From Micavibrio aeruginosavorus (GTDB lineage Bacteria > Pseudomonadota > Alphaproteobacteria > Micavibrionales > Micavibrionaceae), in the NCBI GenBank assembly GCA_003240795.1, contig QFNK01000048.1:1-9518 (forward strand): a stretch of DNA of 9,518 nucleotides. The letters are read 5' to 3'. Within the stretch, counting starts at the first letter, position 1; every line of letters begins with the position of its first letter. Below the pieces are notes generated by a model. The model did no database searches and had not been told where the DNA came from. It saw only the letters and a list, made by a program, of their open reading frames with translations. The position numbers and the translations under genes were made by a program. This document shows, piece by piece, positions 1-5,654 of the stretch.

Positions 1-613
1 AGACAACGCCCGCATATGGCAGGACCTTGTCCGCGATCCCCATCAGGCTGTCATAAACTTCCGTTACGCTGACTTCATTCCAGCCGAAACCGCGCATCAG
101 CGCGTTGTTATAGCTGACCAGCGTCTCTAGCTTTTCCTTCACGATATCGCTGTGCTCCAGATCGCAGACGCGAAGACCGCGGCGCGCGACCTTGTCCTGA
201 TAGGCCGGGCCGATGCCGCGCCCGGTCGTACCGATCTTCTTGTCACCGCGCGCTTCTTCGATGGCGCGGTCGATATGGCCGTGGACAGGAAGGATCAGCG
301 AGGCATTCTCCGCGATCATCAGATTTTCAGGAGATATTTCAACGCCCTGCGCGCTTACTCTTTCAATCTCGTTCAAAAAGGCCCACGGGTCGATGACAAC
401 GCCGTTGCCGAGGATGGACAACTTTCCCTTACGCACGATGCCGGACGGCAGCAACGAAAGCTTATAGGTAACGCCGTCGATGACCAGCGTATGGCCTGCA
501 TTGTGACCGCCCTGGAAACGCACGACGACATCGGCGCGGCTGGACAGCCAGTCAACAATCTTGCCTTTACCTTCATCGCCCCACTGGGAACCGACCACAG
601 CCACGTTTGCCAT
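1..613 (-). CDS. purA: Adenylosuccinate synthetase, N-terminal part (runs off left edge)
   Basis: This enzyme makes adenylosuccinate from IMP, aspartate and GTP, the first committed step from IMP to AMP, in the cytoplasm. I translated the minus strand from the ATG at 613-611 and it stays open to the window edge, giving 204 complete codons of a protein that is usually about 430 residues. The start MANVAVVGSQWGDEGKGK carries the GTP-binding GDEGKGK loop at residues 12-18, with the catalytic Asp at 13. The motif GGHNAGHT follows, with the catalytic His at 41. IGTTGRGIGPAYQDK, the IMP-contacting segment, comes later. The start is supported by AGAGGA six bases upstream of the ATG. It lies 74 bases downstream of the CarD-like gene on the same strand and may be cotranscribed with hisZ. 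The family assignment is essentially certain. The missing C-terminal half cannot be judged. Confidence 0.97.
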   Translation of the reverse strand, partial: MANVAVVGSQWGDEGKGKIVDWLSSRADVVVRFQGGHNAGHTLVIDGVTYKLSLLPSGIVRKGKLSILGNGVVIDPWAFLNEIERVSAQGVEISPENLMIAENASLILPVHGHIDRAIEEARGDKKIGTTGRGIGPAYQDKVARRGLRVCDLEHSDIVKEKLETLVSYNNALMRGFGWNEVSVTEVYDSLMGIADKVLPYAGVV

Positions 614-687
614 AAATTATCCTCTTGAAACCTGTGTTTTTTACCCCGAAGTCTTACGGGAAGATTCCGCCCCTGCCAACAGGGTTT

Positions 688-1632
688 TTAAGGCGCGCGC
701 GGCTTTCTGCCCCTATCGAGCGCCTTGTCGATCCTCAGCTCATCTATATTGGGCTTGCCCGATGCCTGGACGAATTCTTCATAGGCCAGCTTGCGGTCGA
801 TGCCCGTAGAGGCCGCATATTCCTCCGCCAGCATCTTGAGACCGATATTGCCGTGTTCGATGTTCGTAGCCGCAGTCGTCTGCTTGAAGCACTGGCGGAC
901 AAGAACGGCAATGCGGATAGGATCGGCGGACTGTATGATCTGCTCCATGAATTCCTTACGCGGCGCTGCCTTCGCAGGGAACGACAGCGTATCCAGCATA
1001 TCGCGCTCCATACGGACCAGCAGCTCACGGAAAAATTCCGGCGATGCAGGCAGGCGAACGCCCTTGTCCTTTAATTTTACCGGCGCGAATTTTTGTGTCG
1101 AATTATTCCCGCCCGCCGGATAAAGAGCCGAAAACGTCATCGTTTCCATGTTGCCCATCCCTGCGATTGAGATGCTTTGCAGCCCGTTGTAACGGCATGC
1201 GCCAAAACCGGGCATGATGTAGTTTCCTCCCTCTTTCAAGGCGGCCATATCCGGATAAACGGCCGTGAATTTCAACGCGCCGGAAGGAAGGACGACCGGC
1301 TCTGCGGGCTTTGCCGCAACATCCTCGAAAACCTCATCGAGCGCCTCCGCTTTTTTGCCGGACGTCTTCGTCCCCGGTTTTCTGGAGCGGGAAATCTGGG
1401 ATGCGGATAGCGGCCTTTTCTCCTCCGGTCTTTCAGGAACCTTGCGCGTTTCATCCGCAAGTTTCAGATGCGAACGCATCTCCGCGACTTCCGATTCCGT
1501 GTGCTTTGTCTTGTGATAATACTGAAGTTCGGCGGCTATGATGTTGTTGGGCAGGCCATCCTGCGCCCGCTTGATCAGACGCTCGATATCAGCATCACTC
1601 CATGAAGTGGGCAGGCTTTTTTTATTCGACAT
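688..1632 (-). CDS. CarD/CdnL-like RNA polymerase-binding protein with extra N-terminal domain
   Basis: A 314-residue cytoplasmic protein without a signal peptide. Three parts are visible. Residues 10-56 (SWSDADIERLIKRAQDGLPN onward) look like a short helical, HTH or Myb/GcrA-like segment. Residues about 60-115 are a charged, Pro/Lys-rich linker. Residues about 134-295 resemble the CarD family: a beta-rich stretch (GGNYIMPGFGACRYNG, then KFAPVKLKDKGVRLPAS) followed by a helical stretch with SADPIRIAVLVRQCF and IGLKMLAEEYAASTG. The latter matches the CarD C-terminal pattern of a DP-x-x-IA-x-x-VR helix and an LA-x-E-x-A helix. Known CarD/CdnL proteins bind the RNA polymerase beta subunit and stabilise open promoter complexes, and are usually about 160-190 residues. 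This one is much longer because of the N-terminal part. It lies 57 bases after hisZ and 74 bases before purA, with AAGG about eight bases before its ATG. The family call is from pattern memory, not a search. A divergent, unrelated protein remains possible. Confidence 0.6.
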   Translation of the reverse strand: MSNKKSLPTSWSDADIERLIKRAQDGLPNNIIAAELQYYHKTKHTESEVAEMRSHLKLADETRKVPERPEEKRPLSASQISRSRKPGTKTSGKKAEALDEVFEDVAAKPAEPVVLPSGALKFTAVYPDMAALKEGGNYIMPGFGACRYNGLQSISIAGMGNMETMTFSALYPAGGNNSTQKFAPVKLKDKGVRLPASPEFFRELLVRMERDMLDTLSFPAKAAPRKEFMEQIIQSADPIRIAVLVRQCFKQTTAATNIEHGNIGLKMLAEEYAASTGIDRKLAYEEFVQASGKPNIDELRIDKALDRGRKPRAP

Positions 1633-1689
1633 ATCAACGCCTTGTTTCTTATAGGGCTTACCTAAAGGAACATCGTGCTTATGTCAATG

Positions 1690-2754
1690 TCAGCTTTGGC
1701 GGGATACGGACAAACCCTTGTCCTGCAAGGATTTTATCTCTGCCCACCCCGTATCGGCCGGTACATTCTGGGCGGCGGATACGCTGGCATCCGGCGCGGC
1801 GCGTAGGATCGTATCCATATATAAGGTGAATCCTGTCGCGGTTTCCGCGTCTTTCCCGACAACGGCGATATCATAGCGCCCTCCGCGTCCCAGCTCTCCT
1901 CGCGCCCCGCGCGCGAATAGCGTGAAACTGACCCCCGTCTGATATTCGAACCCGCGGCGTTCCAGCGGATCGACCGTAACCTGCACATCGCCCAGACCGT
2001 ATATATCCAGCGCAGCGCGCAGCTCTGCGGCGACATTGCGAAGAAGCGTCATATCCGCCGCCGCCTTTGCAGGCAGGCTGGACACATCGAACGCCCCGCG
2101 CTGCTCCAGCATGGCGGCAATCAAAGAGGATGACGTCGTGCCAACTTTCTTGATGCCGTCGAGGTCACGCTTTTCGATCAGGTCGTTCAGCGCTTCGCGC
2201 TCGTCCTCGCCCGCATTTGTTTCATCATACAAATGGCTTACCAGCGTCGGCACCGTCAGATCGACGGACAGGTTTTCAATCTTGGCTGCCGATAGAGCCT
2301 TCAACGCGACCAGCGGCATTTCGACGTCCGTCACAACATCGTCCGCGCCGACCAGCTCGCATCCGACCTGGCAGAATTGACGTTCGGGACGAAGCTGCGT
2401 TCCATTCACGCGCAGAACATCCGCCGCATAGGACAGGCGCAGCGGACGTTTTTCGCCCCCGAGGCGCGACGTCGCGATACGGGCAATCTGCGCCGTCGCG
2501 TCCGCGCGAACGCCCATCATGCGCTGTGACACAGGATCCATCATACGGAACGTCTGGCGGGCAAGCTTGCTCCCCGGCCCGTCGCCGAGAAGGCTTTCCT
2601 CAAATTCCACCAGCGGCGGCTTTACGCGAAGATATCCGAATGCCGAAAACTGTTTCATGAACAGCGCGATCGTCGCCGCCTCATGCTCCGCGAACGGCGG
2701 CAGAAGGTCTAGCAAGCCGTTGGGCAAAAGCGCGGGATGGTTGCGGCTGGTCAT
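1690..2754 (-). CDS. hisZ: ATP phosphoribosyltransferase regulatory subunit
   Basis: HisZ is a catalytically inactive relative of the histidyl-tRNA synthetase core. It joins the short form of HisG to make the first enzyme of histidine biosynthesis and to allow feedback inhibition by histidine. The 354-residue product keeps the class II synthetase layout. A motif 1-like region sits around residues 44-56 (VKPPLVEFEESLL). A motif 2-like region at about 105-136 includes RPERQFCQVGCELVG. A motif 3-like region at about 267-316 includes GELGRGGRYD and ATGFTLYMDTILRA. There is no anticodon-binding domain, which separates it from HisS. The C-terminus (GWAEIKSLQDKGLSVSRQS) seems shorter than in many alphaproteobacterial homologues, which I recall as roughly 370-400 residues. 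AAAGGA lies ten bases before the ATG. It starts 24 bases after the ankyrin gene, in line with glmM. The hisG partner is not in the window. A neighbouring purA is a familiar alphaproteobacterial arrangement. Confidence 0.9.
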   Translation of the reverse strand: MTSRNHPALLPNGLLDLLPPFAEHEAATIALFMKQFSAFGYLRVKPPLVEFEESLLGDGPGSKLARQTFRMMDPVSQRMMGVRADATAQIARIATSRLGGEKRPLRLSYAADVLRVNGTQLRPERQFCQVGCELVGADDVVTDVEMPLVALKALSAAKIENLSVDLTVPTLVSHLYDETNAGEDEREALNDLIEKRDLDGIKKVGTTSSSLIAAMLEQRGAFDVSSLPAKAAADMTLLRNVAAELRAALDIYGLGDVQVTVDPLERRGFEYQTGVSFTLFARGARGELGRGGRYDIAVVGKDAETATGFTLYMDTILRAAPDASVSAAQNVPADTGWAEIKSLQDKGLSVSRQS

Positions 2755-2778
2755 GACGGGATGATCCTTTATCGAAGT

Positions 2779-3339
2779 TTACTTTTTATTCTGCGTGCCC
2801 GTTTTGGCGAACCGGTGGAAGAAATGATTTTCCGGCAAAAGGCCCAGCTTCGCCATGCGTAGCATTTCCTTCGCCGCCATCAGGGTCTTGATCGCATTTG
2901 ATTGATTGTAATGCGTGGCAATGTTCAGCGCGGTGCGCCCCTGCTCGTCACGTGCATCAAGGTCTACGCCTTCCATCACAAGCAGCCGGATGCGCGCGCA
3001 ATCACCGTTCTGCGCCGCTATCCACAAAATTTTCTCTTTTCCTTTGGCGACTTCTTTTACGGGTTGCTTCACGATTTCTTTGACCGCGTATTGGGACGCC
3101 GGGGCGTGGCGGCGTTTTAGAATCACCGCAAACGTCCGGTCGCGCATAACGATCATGATAGCGGCCGGGTTGAATATGGCTGCCTGTGTAAAATGGCGGC
3201 GCATGGATGCCGTCACGATAACGCGCGCCGGCACGGCAATCCTGAAAACATTGTCCTGCAGGACGGATTTTCCCACGCGCGTCTGTATGCCGCGGCGAAA
3301 GAAACGAACGCCGAACCCGCTTGCCTTGATAGTGCTCAT
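2779..3339 (-). CDS. Small ankyrin-repeat protein coupled to glmM
   Basis: A 186-residue protein whose ATG at 3339-3337 overlaps the glmM stop as ATGA. The sequence AAGGCGGCGGG directly upstream is a fitting ribosome binding site. I therefore prefer this start to an ATG 27 bases upstream inside glmM. Residues about 101-158 carry two degenerate ankyrin repeats: one around LWIAAQNGDCARIRLLVMEG, with VDLDARDEQGRTALNIATHY opening the second. Ankyrin repeats bind other proteins, but the partner cannot be told from sequence. Residues 1-100 are basic and not recognised (for example FGVRFFRRGIQTRVGK). They contain a stretch about 52-75 that is moderately hydrophobic but broken by charged residues, so I do not call a membrane segment. 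There is no signal peptide. The C-terminus is basic (KTGTQNKK). Overlap with glmM and close spacing to hisZ imply translation from one message. The ankyrin call is fairly sure. The function is unknown. Confidence 0.8.
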   Translation of the reverse strand: MSTIKASGFGVRFFRRGIQTRVGKSVLQDNVFRIAVPARVIVTASMRRHFTQAAIFNPAAIMIVMRDRTFAVILKRRHAPASQYAVKEIVKQPVKEVAKGKEKILWIAAQNGDCARIRLLVMEGVDLDARDEQGRTALNIATHYNQSNAIKTLMAAKEMLRMAKLGLLPENHFFHRFAKTGTQNKK

Positions 3340-4700
3340 CCCGCCGCCTTTTCGATGACTTCGCAAATTCCGCCGACGATGTCACGCACCTTGGCTTCGT
3401 CGTCCCCTTCCGCCATGACGCGGATAAGGGGCTCCGTCCCCGATTTGCGGATCAGCAAACGCCCCGAACCGGACAGCGTTTCTTCGGATTTCGCGATTAT
3501 TTTTTTAACGTCTTCATTGTCCAGCGGCGTTTGACCGTTGGCATAGCGTACATTTTTCAAAACCTGCGGCAGCGGCTTGAACACGTTGCACACCTCGCTC
3601 GCCTTGCGTCCTGTCTTGCGAATGATGGCTAGGACCTGCATCGCCGCGAACAAACCGTCACCGGTCGTCCCGTAATCGGACAGCACAAGATGCCCCGACT
3701 GTTCCCCGCCAAGATTATATCCGCCCTCGCGCATTTTCTCGACGACATACCGGTCACCGACGGAAGCGCGGAGAAGCTTGATCCCCGCCCCCTGCAGATG
3801 ACGCTCCAGCCCGAGATTGGACATCACTGTGGCCACCAGCGTATCACCGCGGAGTTCGCCGCGCTCTTTCATTGAAAGCGCTAGCAGCGCCATCAACTGG
3901 TCGCCATCAATTTTCTTGCCGGTCTCGTCGACGATAATCAGGCGGTCTGCATCCCCATCCAGCGCAATCCCGATATCGGCCTTTTCCTCGACGACCTTTT
4001 TCTGAAGCGCGTCCGTATGCGTCGCGCCGCAATGGTCGTTGATGTTTTTGCCGTTCGGACGGTCGCTCATCGCGACGACGTCAGCCTCAAGTTCCCACAA
4101 TATCTGCGGTGCAATTTTATATGCCGCGCCGTTCGCGCAATCGACGACGATCTTCAGGCCTTTCAGGCTCTCGCCCTTTGGCATCCCGCTTTTCAGGAAT
4201 TCGATATAGCGGCCCGGCGCGTCATCCATCCGCCATGCACGGCCGATCATATCCGGCGGCGGAAGCAATTCCGTCTGGTCCATTTCCATCGCCGCCTCGA
4301 TCTCGAGCTCCAGCGAATCCGAGAGCTTGTACCCGTCCGCACCGAACAGCTTGATACCGTTATCCTGATACGGATTATGGGACGCGGAAATCATCACGCC
4401 CACATCCGCACGGAGGGAGCGCGTCAGCATGGCGATCGCAGGCGTCGGCACAGGGCCGGTAAAAATAACTTCCATCCCCATCGCCACAAGGCCGGATGCC
4501 ATCGCCTGTTCCAGCATATAGCCGGACAAACGCGTATCCTTGCCGATCACGGCACGGTTCATGACATTTCCGTTGTGGCGGGCATGCAGAATATACGCCG
4601 TCGCCATGGCAACGCGCTGCGCCATTTCTGCTGTCATCGGGAACGTATTGGCGGTGCCGCGGATACCGTCGGTGCCGAAATATTTGCGCTTTGAACTCAT
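3336..4700 (-). CDS. glmM: Phosphoglucosamine mutase
   Basis: GlmM interconverts glucosamine-6-phosphate and glucosamine-1-phosphate, the step that feeds UDP-N-acetylglucosamine into peptidoglycan and lipopolysaccharide. The 454-residue protein has the usual length and every family mark. The N-terminal signature is RKYFGTDGIRG (residues 5-15). The active-site loop ISASHNP (104-110) has the phosphorylated Ser at 107. The magnesium loop DGDADR lies at 248-253, and GGEQSGH is the sugar-binding loop. RKSGTEPLIRV near 418-428 is the phosphate-binding loop of the last domain. The enzyme is cytoplasmic and is known to need phosphorylation of the active-site Ser. It is the first gene of a minus-strand run continuing into the ankyrin gene and hisZ. 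A TATAAT box lies 20 bases upstream of the ATG. The ribosome binding site (AAGAG close to the ATG) is weak. In many alphaproteobacteria glmM follows ftsH (and folP), but here a plus-strand chemosensory block lies between them. Confidence 0.97.
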   Translation of the reverse strand: MSSKRKYFGTDGIRGTANTFPMTAEMAQRVAMATAYILHARHNGNVMNRAVIGKDTRLSGYMLEQAMASGLVAMGMEVIFTGPVPTPAIAMLTRSLRADVGVMISASHNPYQDNGIKLFGADGYKLSDSLELEIEAAMEMDQTELLPPPDMIGRAWRMDDAPGRYIEFLKSGMPKGESLKGLKIVVDCANGAAYKIAPQILWELEADVVAMSDRPNGKNINDHCGATHTDALQKKVVEEKADIGIALDGDADRLIIVDETGKKIDGDQLMALLALSMKERGELRGDTLVATVMSNLGLERHLQGAGIKLLRASVGDRYVVEKMREGGYNLGGEQSGHLVLSDYGTTGDGLFAAMQVLAIIRKTGRKASEVCNVFKPLPQVLKNVRYANGQTPLDNEDVKKIIAKSEETLSGSGRLLIRKSGTEPLIRVMAEGDDEAKVRDIVGGICEVIEKAAG

Positions 4701-4719
4701 ACTCTTGTTCTAAACTAAA

Positions 4720-4725
4720 ATTATA
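4720..4725 (-). promoter_or_regulatory. Probable -10 element of the glmM promoter
   Basis: A perfect TATAAT on the minus strand lies 20 bases upstream of the glmM ATG, in an AT-rich stretch. Transcription starting there would leave a leader of only about a dozen bases. I find no good -35 match at 16-18 base spacing, so the strength is uncertain. Because glmM has no same-strand gene upstream here, it needs a promoter in this gap. Confidence 0.45.
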
Positions 4726-4803
4726 AATCTTGCTACAACGTTGAAGTGATAAGATTTTTTCATATTCCAAGAACAAACACCACAAATAATTCCTACCTAT
4801 CCG

Positions 4804-4821
4804 CATACATATTGTAGTATG
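4804..4821. promoter_or_regulatory. Short inverted repeat next to the sensor-gene promoter
   Basis: The sequence CATAC, eight intervening bases, then GTATG forms an 18-base palindrome just upstream of the TGATACAAT box, where a -35 element would sit. It could be an operator. With five-base arms in AT-rich DNA it could also be chance. Confidence 0.2.
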
Positions 4822-4822
4822 T

Positions 4823-4831
4823 TGATACAAT
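4823..4831 (+). promoter_or_regulatory. Possible extended -10 promoter for the PDC sensor / chemoreceptor pair
   Basis: TGATACAAT fits the extended -10 pattern (TGn followed by a five-of-six match to TATAAT) and needs no strong -35. A start near 4838 would give a leader of about 70 bases before the ATG at 4908. The 207-base divergent gap (4701-4907) must hold promoters for both strands. Nothing else in it looked better on the plus strand. Confidence 0.35.
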
Positions 4832-4907
4832 AAATCCTCTAAGTAACCCGCCTCCCGAGTTCCCCCTGCGTATTCTTTTGTGCTCCTCAATTTCATTAGG
4901 GATAAAA

Positions 4908-5438
4908 ATGAGAAAATATATACTTTTGGCTGCGTCATGTGCAGCCGTTGCTCCCCTTTTTCCGGCCGGAGTAAGCGCGCAGGAACAACCACAGGAAATC
5001 ACAGCAGATACAGCCGTTACTACAGAAGCAACGGCGGCTCCGGTAGAAATTAAAGAAGAACCGGCGAAGACAATCATCGCAACAGAAAAAAAAGTGTCGA
5101 CCTCAAATCTTATCGACGACGAAGTGCTAAATTTGATTCGCAAGAAAGTGAACACGGAACTTGTCTTCTTCATGCTTAAAAATCAGAACACAAAGTACGC
5201 AAATTATGGGGACGATAAAGTCCAAGAATTAGACAAGCAATGGGTAGAAGAGCGTAAAGCAGACAGTAAACCTCTTATCTCTGCCACGCTGACGAATCCC
5301 CTGTCTTCATATCTGACGATGGTTCAAGCTCACTCTTACGGCCTTTTTACGACGCTCTTTGTTATGGATGCAAAAGGCCTGAACGTGGGGCAAAGCGATA
5401 TCTCTTCAGACTATTGGCAAGGTGACGAAAAAAAATAA
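4908..5438 (+). CDS. Secreted PDC-like sensor protein, cut short by an in-frame TAA
   Basis: The ATG at 4908 follows a TAGGGA ribosome binding site. It opens a clear signal peptide (MRKYILLAASCAAVAPLFPAG, probable cleavage after VSA at residue 24), so I prefer it to an ATG 30 bases upstream. The mature part starts with an acidic Thr/Ala/Glu-rich linker (about 25-65). It then has a helix (DDEVLNLIRKKVNTELVFF) and a domain resembling periplasmic PDC/Cache sensors, with NPLSSYLTMVQ, LFVMDAKGLNVGQSD and SDYWQGDE (about 128-174). PDC domains bind small ligands. Here the protein would be free in the periplasm, with no membrane anchor. Translation stops at residue 176. The same frame continues with the rest of the domain for 66 more codons after the stop, up to 5639. 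The truncated product would lack the last strands of the fold and is probably unstable. It lies 216 bases (stop to start) before the chemoreceptor and may act with it, which is inference. Confidence 0.75.
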   Translation: MRKYILLAASCAAVAPLFPAGVSAQEQPQEITADTAVTTEATAAPVEIKEEPAKTIIATEKKVSTSNLIDDEVLNLIRKKVNTELVFFMLKNQNTKYANYGDDKVQELDKQWVEERKADSKPLISATLTNPLSSYLTMVQAHSYGLFTTLFVMDAKGLNVGQSDISSDYWQGDEKK

Positions 5439-5639
5439 CAAAAAACATATCTCGTTGGACCTGACGCCGTATTTATTGATGAACCGGAACAGGACGAAGA
5501 CCGTAAATACTGGATAACGCAGGTCAACATGGCGATCGCCGACCCGCAAACGAACGAGGTTATTGGCGCCGTAACGGTTGATGTAAATTTAGATGAGTTA
5601 AAACGACGCCGCGCAGTCGGTGCGGCTCTTGAATTTTAA
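5439..5639 (+). pseudogene. In-frame continuation of the PDC sensor gene beyond the TAA
   Basis: Directly after the stop, without any frame change, the sequence reads QKTYLVGPDAVFIDEPE, then a strand-rich segment with QVNMAIADP and EVIGAVTVDVNLDELKR, ending LEF at a second TAA (5637-5639). This is what I expect for the end of a PDC-type domain (GP-x-AVFIDE and GAVTV-x-VN are familiar in relatives). It ends 15 bases before the chemoreceptor ATG, so it is the gene's natural 3' end. The whole frame 4908-5639 has 243 codons plus the final stop, with one internal stop at codon 177. The region has no good start of its own; the only internal ATG (5529) would give a 36-residue scrap. It is made only if the stop is read through or is a sequencing error. 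Otherwise it is a nonsense-mutated remnant. Confidence 0.75.
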
Positions 5640-5654
5640 TAGAAAGAAATAGTT

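Noticed and set aside
152..628. Long plus-strand open frame opposite purA
   Set aside because: It is the complement of the strongly conserved PurA coding frame. Its product has no recognisable domain.
671..689. Plus-strand hairpin (CCCTG, four-base loop, CAGGG) followed by five T residues, resembling a terminator
   Set aside because: The stem is only five base pairs. No plus-strand gene ends nearby, and the T-run forms part of the CarD-like gene's end on the other strand. Probably chance.
4017..4694. 225-codon plus-strand open frame opposite glmM
   Set aside because: It lies wholly within glmM, whose frame carries every family motif. The His/Arg-rich product is typical of an antisense shadow.
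4908..4980. Lipoprotein signal in the PDC sensor (LAASC)
   Set aside because: The Cys comes at residue 11, too early and without a good lipobox. Cleavage after VSA at residue 24 fits better.
4793..5173. Minus-strand open frame across the sensor gene start
   Set aside because: It overlaps the signal peptide and promoter region of the plus-strand gene, has no homology I recognise, and reads as an antisense shadow.
5428..5450. Programmed frameshift or single slippage at the eight-A run as an explanation for the PDC stop
   Set aside because: Removing one A leads to a stop about 30 codons later in the wrong frame, and adding one A leads to a TGA within about a dozen codons. The good downstream frame is the original one, so a single slip cannot restore it.
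4908..5639. Altered genetic code with TAA as a sense codon
   Set aside because: TAA ends the chemoreceptor, the CarD-like gene, ftsH and the sensor frame itself at sensible places, and TGA and TAG are also used as stops.
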